Shown: positions 47,665-57,213 of the stretch, piece by piece | Layout of the letters: the number at the start of each line of letters is the position of its first letter | Position numbering within the stretch: the first letter of the stretch is position 1 | From: Gemmatimonadota bacterium | GTDB taxonomy: Bacteria > Gemmatimonadota > Gemmatimonadetes > Longimicrobiales > Gaopeijiaceae | Direction of reading: 5' to 3' | Length of the DNA stretch: 64,000 nucleotides | NCBI GenBank assembly: GCA_022825135.1 | Contig: JAJDYN010000014.1 | Span: 62,001 to 126,000 of the forward strand | Translations under genes and position numbers: made by a program | Notes under the pieces: model-generated | What the model was told of the DNA's origin: nothing | The model's database searches: none | The model's input: only the letters and a program-made list of their open reading frames with translations

Positions 47665-48650
47665 GTCTCTGCCGTCCGGAGGCCGAACACCCCCGCCGCC
47701 CCAACCACCCCCGCAGTCCCCGGGAGCGCTCCCGGCACCACCGTGCAGGCGTCCAGCGCCGAGCGGAAGCGGGGGCGGCCGAGCTCCGCGGCGAGCGGGG
47801 CGAAGAACAGGTCGCCGGCCGCGGTCACCCCGCCCATCACCACCACCGCGTCCGGGCCGAGCAGGTTGACCGCGCCGGTGATCCCGGCCGCGAGCATTTG
47901 TGCCGCGCGTGCCAGCACCTCGGCCGCGTAGGCGTCGCCCCCCGCCGCCGCCTGGTGCACCGTGGCGGCCGTGATGCGGTCCAGGTCCCCCGCCACCAGT
48001 TCCGGCAGGGTCGACCGCGTCCCCCCGGCCAGCCCCTCGACCGCGGCGCGCGCGATGCCCGGCCCGGAGGCGTAGGGTTCGAGGCATCCCCTGCCCCCGC
48101 AGGTGCAGCGGCGGCCGCCGAACTCGACCGTCATGTGTCCGATCTCCCCGGCGGCACCCGTGGCCCCGGCGAACGGCCGCCCGTCCATCACGATCCCGCC
48201 GCCGATGCCGGTGCCCAGCGTGATCCCCAGCACCGACCGGAAGCCGCGTCCCGCCCCCTGCCACCATTCCCCGTAGGCGGCGCAGTTGGCGTCGTTCTCC
48301 ACGACGGTGGGCAGGCCGGTCGCGGCCTGGACGCGGTCACGCAGCGGAAGCCCGAACCACCCCAGGTTGTGCGACTCGAGCACCACGCCGCGGGCGCGGT
48401 CGAGTGACCCGGGCGCCGCGACCCCCACGCCGGCTACCGTGGCGTCCGGGCCCTCCGTGCGCGCCAGCTCATCCACGGCCGCGCGGACCATCGCGCAAAC
48501 CATGTCGACCACCACCTCCGGGCCCCCTCCGGACGGCGTGTCGTCCACCCGCAGCGCGCGCGGACGCCCTCCCTCCGCCGGAACGATGCCCACCGAGAGG
48601 GTGGTTCCACCGATATCGACCCCCGCGATCCACTCGGCCATCAGAGGCAT
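47661..48650 (-). CDS. ROK family sugar kinase, glucokinase-like
   Basis: 329 aa. ATP-binding DIGGTTLSVGIV at the N-terminus, catalytic Asp in VVENDANCAAYGEWW, LGTGIGGGIV, the ROK signature with zinc ligands GEIGHMTVEFGGRRCTCGGRGCLEPYAS and the C-terminal VVMGGVTAAGDLF. There is no N-terminal helix-turn-helix, so it is a kinase rather than a repressor; glucose is the likeliest substrate for this subgroup. ATG at 48650 is used, ATG 48641 is possible; neither has a clear ribosome binding site. First gene of the long minus-strand operon reaching the acylase. Confidence 0.92.
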   Translation of the reverse strand: MPLMAEWIAGVDIGGTTLSVGIVPAEGGRPRALRVDDTPSGGGPEVVVDMVCAMVRAAVDELARTEGPDATVAGVGVAAPGSLDRARGVVLESHNLGWFGLPLRDRVQAATGLPTVVENDANCAAYGEWWQGAGRGFRSVLGITLGTGIGGGIVMDGRPFAGATGAAGEIGHMTVEFGGRRCTCGGRGCLEPYASGPGIARAAVEGLAGGTRSTLPELVAGDLDRITAATVHQAAAGGDAYAAEVLARAAQMLAAGITGAVNLLGPDAVVVMGGVTAAGDLFFAPLAAELGRPRFRSALDACTVVPGALPGTAGVVGAAGVFGLRTAET

Positions 48651-48703
48651 CCCGGGAGAGCCACCCGGCCTCCACGACGCGCCGACGAAGCATCATCGAT
48701 CGG

Positions 48704-48734
48704 TACTGACATCTGCTGATGTTTACTGATATAT

Positions 48735-48740
<6 letters not shown>
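48704..48740. promoter_or_regulatory. Repeat-containing AT-rich site upstream of ROK kinase
   Basis: An AT-rich patch between the lepA stop and the ROK gene contains the palindrome ACATCTGCTGATGT (48709-48722; 5-bp arms) nested between direct repeats TACTGA at 48704-48709 and 48724-48729, with TACTG again at 48736. Such an arrangement can be a repressor operator with promoter elements for the minus-strand sugar-kinase operon; the function is inferred. Confidence 0.35.
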
Positions 48741-50524
<1,784 letters not shown>

Positions 50525-50534
<10 letters not shown>

Positions 50535-51598
50535 GGTCCGCTCGTCCCATGGTTCCGGGAGGGCGCGCGCAGCACGCGCAGCATGATGTCGAGCGCGCGC
50601 TCCACGTCGGGCGCGGAGATGTCCCGGTGGGTCACGGCCCGCACTCCGCTCTCGCCCTGGGGCAGCAGATGGACCCCGCCTGCATGACAGCTCGTGGCGA
50701 ACGCGCCCGCCGGCATCGCGGTCACCCGGAAGCGCACCAGGTTGGACTGCACGCGGTCGGGATCGACTTCCAGGCCGTCGATGCAGGCGACACCGCGCGC
50801 AAGGGCGCGGGCGTTGGCGATGTCGGCCGACAGGGCGCCGCGGTGATGCTCCAGCGCGTGCAGGGCGGCGGCGGCGAGGATTCCCGCCTGGCGGAAGCCG
50901 CCTCCGAACTGCTGCTTGAAGCGCCGCGCACGCGCCACCAGCTCCAGCGAGCCGGCCAGGGCGGAGCCCACGGGAGCGCCGAGTCCCTTGCTGAAGCAGA
51001 CGTTCACCGTATCGAAGGGGGCCGAATAGCGGGCCTCGGGGATCCCTGTGGCGGCGGTGGCGTGCCAGAGGCGGGCCCCGTCGAGATGGGTGGCGAGGCC
51101 ATGGCGGCGCGCGGCCACGCACACCTCCTCGACCTGGCCGAGCGGCCACACCGTGCCCCCTCCCCCGTTGTGGGTGTTCTCCACGCACAGCAGCCGCGGC
51201 GGGGACTCCAGGTGGACCGGGTTGAAGGGATGCTCCGGCTCGATGGCGTCGTCGACATCGGCGGCGGTGAAGACGCCGCCACGCCCGGGGAGGGGCTTCA
51301 GGGTCACGCCGCTGAGCGCGGCCGGGGCGCCCGACTCGCTGCGGACGATGTGGGCGCTCTCGTCAATCAGGACCAGGTCGCCGGGTTCGGTGTGGACACG
51401 CACCCCGATCTGGTTGGACATCGTGCCCGTGGGCACGAAGACCGCTGCCTCCTTGCCCAGCAGCTCCGCCGTGCGCGCCTCCAGTGCGTTCACCGTGGGG
51501 TCGTCGCCGTAGACGTCGTCGCCCACCGGGGCGGCGGCCATGGCCTCGCGCATGGCCGGGGAGGGGAGGGTCACGGTGTCGCTGCGCAGATCGATCAT
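50525..51598 (-). CDS. ltaE: Low-specificity L-threonine aldolase
   Basis: 357 aa PLP enzyme cleaving threonine or allo-threonine to glycine and acetaldehyde. N-terminus [20 protein letters not shown] and [20 protein letters not shown] are typical; PLP-interacting [10 protein letters not shown] and the Schiff-base lysine in [17 protein letters not shown]. Start ATG at 51598, 37 nt after the mmuM stop, with no strong ribosome binding site. The track ORF adds about 67 unrelated residues. Located between mmuM and lepA in one transcription unit. Confidence 0.95.
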
Positions 51599-51635
51599 GA
51601 CCCGCGATACCCCGGGCAGGACCGGTGGTGTCGCA

Positions 51636-52664
51636 TCACCGCTGCGGCCCCGGAGCGCCCGGGCCGCCACCGGGCGATCCACCGGAAGGCGCCAGGGACA
51701 CACCGGCCATCTGCCGTCGCAGTGCGCGGATGCCCGCGGGACCGACGCGGCAGCACCCGCCGACTCCCGCGGCGCCGCTCGCGATCCAGTCGCGCGCATC
51801 CGGGATCGCGTCGCCGGCCCGTCCGGCGCCTGCGGCGGGCCAGTGCCACGTGCCGGTGTGGGCGTCGTACACCTCCCCCGAGTTGGGATAGGCGATTACG
51901 GGAAGATCGGTCACGGTGCGGATTCGCCCGATGAGCTCGCCGACATGGGCGGGCGCGACGCAGTTGACTCCCACCGCCGCCATCCGCGCCGTCCGGTCGC
52001 AGAGGCGCGCAACCTCCTCCACCGGCGTGCCGTCCCAGAGCCGCGCGCCATCCGCGCAGCAGAAGCTCATCCACACCCACGCATCCGGCGTCTCCTCCAG
52101 AATCCCGACCAATGCCTCGGCCTCGAGACCCGAGGGGATGGTCTCGCAGAGGATCAGGTCGGCGGCCGAGCGCGCGAAGAGCCGGAAGCGGCGCCGGTGG
52201 AACTCGTCCAGCACCCCGAACCCGACGCCGTACCGGCCATCGTACTCCGACCCGTCCGCGAGATACGCCCCGTATGGGCCGGCACTCGCCGCCACCAGCG
52301 GCCGCAGCCGCCCGGTGCGGTTGGCCCGAACTGCCCAGTACCGGTCGCGCGCCTCGACGGCCAGCGCGACCGAGAGCTCCAGGAAGCCGGCGGCCTCGGC
52401 GTCGCCGTAGCCCTGCTCGCGGAAGCCGGGAAAGCTCGCCTGGTAGCTGGCGGTGGAGACGCAGTCCGCACCTGCTGCGAGGTATTCGGCGTGCACGTCG
52501 CGGATGGCATCGGGCCTTGAGACGAGAAGTTGCGCGGACCAGAGCCGGGTGTCGAGCCGGTGTCCCCGGGCTTCGAGCGCCGTCGCCAGACCCCCGTCCG
52601 CGATCAGGGGCCTTCCGCGAGCGAGAAATCCGGCAAGGGGCCCGGTCGCCTCCGCCGGGTTCAT
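51636..52664 (-). CDS. mmuM: Homocysteine S-methyltransferase
   Basis: 342 aa. Transfers methyl from S-methylmethionine (or SAM) to homocysteine; also known to methylate selenohomocysteine in some relatives. [25 protein letters not shown] at the N-terminus, then [17 protein letters not shown]; zinc cysteines in [10 protein letters not shown] and [14 protein letters not shown]. The start is ATG at 52664 in an ATGA overlap with the selenoprotein stop; the track ORF instead runs through the selenoprotein in another frame. Being coupled to a selenoprotein makes a selenium link conceivable but unproven. Confidence 0.93.
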   Translation of the reverse strand: MNPAEATGPLAGFLARGRPLIADGGLATALEARGHRLDTRLWSAQLLVSRPDAIRDVHAEYLAAGADCVSTASYQASFPGFREQGYGDAEAAGFLELSVALAVEARDRYWAVRANRTGRLRPLVAASAGPYGAYLADGSEYDGRYGVGFGVLDEFHRRRFRLFARSAADLILCETIPSGLEAEALVGILEETPDAWVWMSFCCADGARLWDGTPVEEVARLCDRTARMAAVGVNCVAPAHVGELIGRIRTVTDLPVIAYPNSGEVYDAHTGTWHWPAAGAGRAGDAIPDARDWIASGAAGVGGCCRVGPAGIRALRRQMAGVSLAPSGGSPGGGPGAPGPQR

Positions 52665-53023
52665 CCCTCCCGGGTGAGCAGCGTCGCCAGCATCTCCGCG
52701 TTGTATCCCACCAGCAGCCGATCCCCACTGCGCATCGTGGGCGCGCGCAGCTTTCCGAAGCGGCTGCAGAGGAGGCCCACCAGGTCTTCGTCGGCGGGCC
52801 GCGCGGCGTTCAGATCGACGTGCACGATCTTCTTTCCCCTGGCGACGTAGAGGTCGCTCACGCCCTCCAGCACGCCCAGGACCTCGTCGCTCGTCACGGA
52901 ATTGCGCGTGGCGCTCTGCAGTTCCTCCGTCGCGATCTCGTTCTGCGCAAGAAACTCTTGCGTGCGCTTGCAACTGGTTCAGCCCGGGCGGTGATACCGC
53001 CATTCAACGGACGACGTGGCCAT
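52661..53023 (-). CDS. ArsC-family selenoprotein with in-frame UGA
   Basis: 120 aa thioredoxin-fold protein of the ArsC/Spx-like group. From ATG at 53023 (GGAGGG 4-5 nt upstream) the frame reads MATSSVEWRYHRPG, UGA (52981-52979), then TSCKRTQEFLAQNEIATEEL and on to the TGA at 52661. The UGA falls exactly at the first Cys position of the expected CxxC (GCTSC) active site, giving UxxC. The C-terminal LLCSRFGKLRAPTMRSGDRLLVGYN matches the family. Track ORFs show only the 78 aa after the UGA. A SECIS-like hairpin follows the UGA. Probably a redox protein; arsenate reduction itself is not implied. It leads a unit with mmuM (ATGA overlap). Confidence 0.85.
52946..52962 (-). promoter_or_regulatory. 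Bacterial SECIS-like hairpin
   Basis: In the mRNA, 16 nt after the UGA, CGCAAG (52962-52957), loop AGUUU (52956-52952) and CUUGCG (52951-52946) form a perfect 6-bp stem. The loop begins 22 nt after the UGA and has G as its second base; both fit published bacterial SECIS rules (loop 16-37 nt from UGA, a G in the first two loop positions). SelB binding is inferred. Confidence 0.65.
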
Positions 53024-53384
53024 TGGTCCCTCCGGCGAGTTTGGCGGCGCGAACGGAAACGGTTCGGAAGGGCGTGCGCCGATGCGCCCTAACCTGTTTT
53101 ATCGTATGAAGATAAAGTGTATGATCAGACAAGTCTTGGAGTTGCCTGCCCGGACGGATTGTAGCAGCCTGCCGCCCGCTCCTTCAAGGTGCGCGGCCGG
53201 ATCCCTGCGCCGCGACGGCCGGCCGTGCAACGCACGAGGGCAGGCCCGTGGCGACCCGGCTCACCGGATGGATGCCGGGAATCGGACGCTCGACCTTGCG
53301 GCGCTATCATGGCGGTCCGATTCTTGGGGCGCACCCGGGAAGCGCGCCGACCCCGCCCTGTGACCCGAACCCGTGGAGACCAGG
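53024..53384. other. Intergenic region with AT-rich promoter-like patch
   Basis: 361 bp between the divergent selenoprotein and TPR-like genes. An unusually AT-rich island (about 53096-53135) contains a perfect inverted repeat TTTATC (53098-53103) / GATAAA (53111-53116) and, for the plus strand, a -10-like TATGAT (53120-53125) 17 bp after a poor -35 TTTTAT. The rest is GC-rich with no credible gene; the small ORFs there lack coding character. Confidence 0.5.
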
Positions 53385-54113
53385 ATGACCGTTGTCCGAT
53401 GCGCGGCGCTGGCGGGCCTCGTGCTCCTGGCGGTCGACGCCGGCGCGCAGTCGCTCGAAGACGCAAGATCCGCCTACGCGGAAGGCCGCTTTCTCGAGGC
53501 GGCAGAGTTGGCCGAGGCGCTTGGGACCTCCGACGGCTACGCGCTGGCGGCGGAATCGCTCGCGGTACACGCCCACTACTTCACGTCCGGGGAGGAGTGG
53601 GAGGTGATGGTCGATCGCGCGATAGAAATGAGCGACGAGGCCATGGGCGCCGACTCCACCAACGCCGAGGCACACTATCAGGCAGCCCACGCGCTCGGCC
53701 GCTACGCTCAGGGCATCGGTGCCCTGACCGCGCTCCGCCAGGGCCTCGCGGGAAGAATCCGCGAGCGGCTGGATGCAGCGATTCGGCTCGATCCCTATCT
53801 CTGGGAAGCCAGGCTGGCGCTCGGCGGATGGCACGCCGATATCGCGGCCGAAGGGTTCATCGCGCGACGGATGTACGGCGGGAACAGGCCGGCCGCCATC
53901 GTCCTGTTCGAGCAAGCGCTGCAGATGGCGCCGGAGTCGAGGGTCGTGCTCTACGAATACGCGATTCGGCTGCCCGACCTCGACGAGGAGAACGGCGAAG
54001 AGCGGGCGCGGGAAATGCTCGACACGGCGGCTCGATTGCCGATCGCCGACGCCTATGACGGGCTCATCCAGGAGTTGGTGCTGGAGGCGGTCGCGGACCG
54101 GGAGAGCGGGTAG
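53385..54113 (+). CDS. Exported TPR-like protein
   Basis: 242 aa. Signal peptide MTVVRCAALAGLVLLAVDAGAQ, then helical repeats rich in Ala, Glu and Tyr (EDARSAYAEGRFLEAAELAEALG, NAEAHYQAAHALGRYAQGI, LDAAIRLDPYLWEARLALGGWHAD, AAIVLFEQALQMAPESRVVLYEYA) typical of tetratricopeptide repeats. Probably a periplasmic scaffold; no catalytic motif. ATG 53385 has GGAG 6 nt upstream, and the GTG at 53373 given by the track lies at that ribosome binding site. It precedes pfkA by 23 nt. Confidence 0.85.
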   Translation: MTVVRCAALAGLVLLAVDAGAQSLEDARSAYAEGRFLEAAELAEALGTSDGYALAAESLAVHAHYFTSGEEWEVMVDRAIEMSDEAMGADSTNAEAHYQAAHALGRYAQGIGALTALRQGLAGRIRERLDAAIRLDPYLWEARLALGGWHADIAAEGFIARRMYGGNRPAAIVLFEQALQMAPESRVVLYEYAIRLPDLDEENGEERAREMLDTAARLPIADAYDGLIQELVLEAVADRESG

Positions 54114-54136
54114 TCGGGCAGCTCCGGCAAGCAACC

Positions 54137-55219
54137 ATGCGCATCGCGATCACCACGGGCGGCGGAGATGCTCCCGGGCTCAATGCCGTCATTCGCGCCG
54201 CCGTGCTCGCGGCCCGGGCACGCGGATGGGAGGTATTCGGGATCCGGAGGGGCTATTCGGGTCTCTTCCAGGCGGGGTACGGCGGGGTGGTGGTGCTCGA
54301 CGAGGCCGCGGTCCGCGGGATCACCCACGAGGGCGGCACCATCCTCGGAACCACCAGCCGGGGCAATCCGTTCTCGTTCCAGGTGACGCAGCCCGACGGG
54401 TCGGCGCGCACCGTGGATCGTTCCGGCGAAGTCATCGATCGCTTTCGGGAGATGGGCATCGACTGCCTCATCGCGATCGGTGGCGACGGCTCGCTCAGAA
54501 TCGCGCGCGACCTGGCGCACCAGGGGCTCAACGTCATCGGGGTGCCCAAGACCATCGACAACGACCTGGACGCCACGGTGGTCACCTTCGGCTTTCACAC
54601 CGCCGTGCAGACCGCCACCGACGCCATCGACAAGCTTCATTCCACCGCCGAGGCGCACGAGCGCGTCATGGTCGTGGAGCTGATGGGTCGGCACGCCGGC
54701 TGGATCGCGCTCTTTGCCGGCCTCGCCGCGGCCGCGGACGTGATCCTCATCCCGGAGATCCCCTACCGGCTCGACCGAGTGGTGGAAGCAATCGAAGCCC
54801 GCTGGAGCCGGGGCCAGGAGTACGCGATCGTGGTCGTCGCGGAGGGCGCGCTTCCCGTGGGCGGAGAGGCTTCATACCTGGACGACGATCCCGGCCTGAA
54901 GCGCCGGCTGGGAGGAGCCGCGAGGCTGCTTAGCCGCCAGCTGAGGGAACGCACCCGCCACGAGACCCGCAGCCTGGTGCTGGGACACCTGCAGCGGGGC
55001 GGCGCGCCTACCGCCTACGACCGCATCATCTCCCTGCGATTCGGATCCGCGGCCATCGAACTCGCCGAACGCGGACAGTTCGGCTGCATGGTCGCCCTGG
55101 AGCCGCCCGATGTGAAGGCCGTGCCCCTCGCGGATGCCGTGAGGCATCGCAAGACGGTACCTGCCCAGGGAGATGTCGTGCGGACTGCCCGGGCGGTGGG
55201 GATTTCGTTCGGCGACTGA
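54137..55219 (+). CDS. pfkA: 6-phosphofructokinase
   Basis: 360 aa. Phosphorylates fructose-6-phosphate in glycolysis. N-terminus RIAITTGGGDAPGLNAVIRAAV; nucleotide site AIGGDGSLRIA (Gly at the E. coli Gly104 position, as in ATP users); active site VPKTIDNDLDAT (Lys at the Gly124 position, as in PPi enzymes and group III ATP-PFKs); substrate motif ELMGRHAGWIAL and LGHLQRGGAPTAYDR. The Gly/Lys combination is known in actinobacterial ATP-dependent PFKs, so ATP is the likelier donor. Convergent with the MutS-like gene. Confidence 0.93.
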   Translation: MRIAITTGGGDAPGLNAVIRAAVLAARARGWEVFGIRRGYSGLFQAGYGGVVVLDEAAVRGITHEGGTILGTTSRGNPFSFQVTQPDGSARTVDRSGEVIDRFREMGIDCLIAIGGDGSLRIARDLAHQGLNVIGVPKTIDNDLDATVVTFGFHTAVQTATDAIDKLHSTAEAHERVMVVELMGRHAGWIALFAGLAAAADVILIPEIPYRLDRVVEAIEARWSRGQEYAIVVVAEGALPVGGEASYLDDDPGLKRRLGGAARLLSRQLRERTRHETRSLVLGHLQRGGAPTAYDRIISLRFGSAAIELAERGQFGCMVALEPPDVKAVPLADAVRHRKTVPAQGDVVRTARAVGISFGD

Positions 55220-55263
55220 TCTGACGGGACGGCAGCCGTCGCCTGTTCCCCGCCTGATCCGCG

Positions 55264-57213
55264 TCAGAGCGCTGCCGCGCCTGGTGACTTTGAGCCTCCA
55301 TCGCCATCGCCGAGGCCCACGAGCTTCAACAGCCTCAGGGCGTTCGTCGAGGTGGCGATGCCGCTCCTGAGGCGGTAGTCGAAGGTGAGCCCTTCGTGTC
55401 CCTCGCCCACCGACTCGGTCAGGTGGACGGGGACGGCTCGCACGTTGAGGTCGTGCGCGTCGGCCAGCGTCAGATCGTGGGTCGTGACGACGCCGAGCGC
55501 GCCGGAGCGGAGCAGTCTTCGCAGGACGGTTCGCGCGGCGATTCTGCGTTCGGCGCTGTTGGTCCCCTGGAGGATCTCGTCGAGCAGGTAGAGGACCCTT
55601 GGCGCCCCGCGGACCTCCTCACCTGTCGGCGCCCCTTTCCCGGCTGCGGAGCCGGCCGGCGCGCCCGCCGCTTCGGCCGCGTCCACCACCTGCTTGAGGC
55701 GCTGGAGTCCGGCCATGAAGAACGACACCCCGTCGGCAAGGGAGTCGGCGGCATGCATGCCTGTGACGACGCGCAGCGGCGGGATGCGGAGGCTTTCGGC
55801 GCACACCGGTCCACCCGCCTGGCCGAGCACGACATTCAGGCCGACCGCCTTGAGGAGGGTCGACTTGCCGGACATGTTCGAGCCCGTCACCAGCAGAAAC
55901 GAGCCTGCCGGGCCCACCTCCACGTCGTTGCGCACGCAGAGCGCCGGGGCAAGAAGAGGATGACCCAGGGCCCGGCCATGAACGGTGGTGGCTTCGGCGT
56001 CCAGCGTGGGCATGCTCCAGTCAGGGTGATCGGCGGCCAGGGCGGCCAGCGCGGCCAGTGCTTCGGCTTCGCCAACGGCGTCGATCCACCCTCGAACGCG
56101 AGCGCCCGACCGCTTCTTCCAGCGTTCGAGAGCGGCCAGGACGTGGACGTCCCAGAGCAGGACCAGGGAAAGGGGAACGTGGAAGAGGGGCGACCTCCTG
56201 ACCTCCGCCATGTCCAGAAGCCGGCGCAGCGCAGCGATCTCTCGATGGGCCGGCCTGGAACCGGCGCCCAGGCGCCGTCGGAGGTCCGACGCATAGCGGG
56301 AATCGAGGGGTGCGTCGGCCAGGAGATCGATAAGCGACCCGTAGTGCCGGACCCCCGATTCGCCGTCGTCGGCCTCGGAGCAGGCTCGGTTGATCGCTTT
56401 CCACGCCGGCGCCATCACCAGCGCCGACACGAGCAGCGGCCAGGCGACGACGGCCGTGGGCACCATCCCCAGAGAGTAGAGAATGATCGCGGCCAGATTC
56501 GCCGGCGGGAGCAGAACCGCCGCCGCGCGCAGCCAGGTGCGCCCGGACAGCCAGCGCGGGCGCTCGCACCAGCGCAGGAACCTCTCCACCTCCTCCATGG
56601 AAACGCCCCCTGTCATCCGGGCTTCGGCAGCAATCCGGTCCCGATAGTCGAAGGCGCCGGCCATCTCCCGCACTGCTTCCTGCCGCAGCGCGACGGTCTC
56701 CGGGTCGGAGGGCGCGAGAAGCCAGGACCACAGCGTCGCCCGGCCGGGTGGAGCTCCGCACACGCCCGCCAGGTGAAGGAGCGACGCGGGACCGTGCAGG
56801 TCCAGGTCGTCCGCGTAGTCGTGGGTCCGCGGGACGGCGGGAGTGAAGGACCGGGGCAGGCCCGACCACCGGCGCTCGACGCGCGCGATCCCCTCGCGAT
56901 TGAAGTCGGCCATCAACTCGGCGCGGCGCAGACGCCGCCGGGCGGCCCGGTGTCGCGCGACGACGATCACGAAGGCCACGACCGCCCCGGCCATGAGCAG
57001 CCAGACCGCCTGGCCGCGTCCCTGGGAGATCAGGAGCCAGGCGCCGGCCGCGGCGGCCACGAAGACCGCCAGCCGCAGCCGCTCGCAAAACCGGACCACG
57101 CGGGCCCTCCCGGCCGCCTCTCCATCGAAGCGGCGGGCGCGCTCCGCGTACCGGGCGGCGGGCTGTTCGACGGACTCCGCGCCGGGTGAGGCTGGCTCCG
57201 TTGGGCTCGTCAC
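55264..57213 (-). CDS. MutS domain V ATPase with membrane helices
   Basis: 649 aa. The C-terminal third is a MutS-type ABC ATPase: Walker A VTGSNMSGKSTLLKAVG, Walker B RVLYLLDEILQGTNSAERR and the switch VVTTHDLTLAD. Mismatch-recognition domains are missing. Instead there are two pairs of hydrophobic helices (LAVFVAAAAGAWLLISQ, WLLMAGAVVAFVIVVA, AAVLLPPANLAAIILYSLG, AWPLLVSALVMAPAW), so it is a membrane-bound MutS-like protein of unknown role, not mismatch repair MutS. The start is GTG at 57213 in a GTGA overlap with the S9 peptidase gene. Confidence 0.88.
   Translation of the reverse strand: MTSPTEPASPGAESVEQPAARYAERARRFDGEAAGRARVVRFCERLRLAVFVAAAAGAWLLISQGRGQAVWLLMAGAVVAFVIVVARHRAARRRLRRAELMADFNREGIARVERRWSGLPRSFTPAVPRTHDYADDLDLHGPASLLHLAGVCGAPPGRATLWSWLLAPSDPETVALRQEAVREMAGAFDYRDRIAAEARMTGGVSMEEVERFLRWCERPRWLSGRTWLRAAAVLLPPANLAAIILYSLGMVPTAVVAWPLLVSALVMAPAWKAINRACSEADDGESGVRHYGSLIDLLADAPLDSRYASDLRRRLGAGSRPAHREIAALRRLLDMAEVRRSPLFHVPLSLVLLWDVHVLAALERWKKRSGARVRGWIDAVGEAEALAALAALAADHPDWSMPTLDAEATTVHGRALGHPLLAPALCVRNDVEVGPAGSFLLVTGSNMSGKSTLLKAVGLNVVLGQAGGPVCAESLRIPPLRVVTGMHAADSLADGVSFFMAGLQRLKQVVDAAEAAGAPAGSAAGKGAPTGEEVRGAPRVLYLLDEILQGTNSAERRIAARTVLRRLLRSGALGVVTTHDLTLADAHDLNVRAVPVHLTESVGEGHEGLTFDYRLRSGIATSTNALRLLKLVGLGDGDGGSKSPGAAAL

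Noticed and set aside
53016-53363. 115-aa plus ORF between the selenoprotein and TPR gene
   Set aside because: Overlaps the selenoprotein start and the AT-rich promoter island; composition not coding-like and no ribosome binding site.
55228-55240. Palindrome GACGGCAGCCGTC as pfkA terminator
   Set aside because: Loop would be one nucleotide; only a 4-bp stem is feasible.
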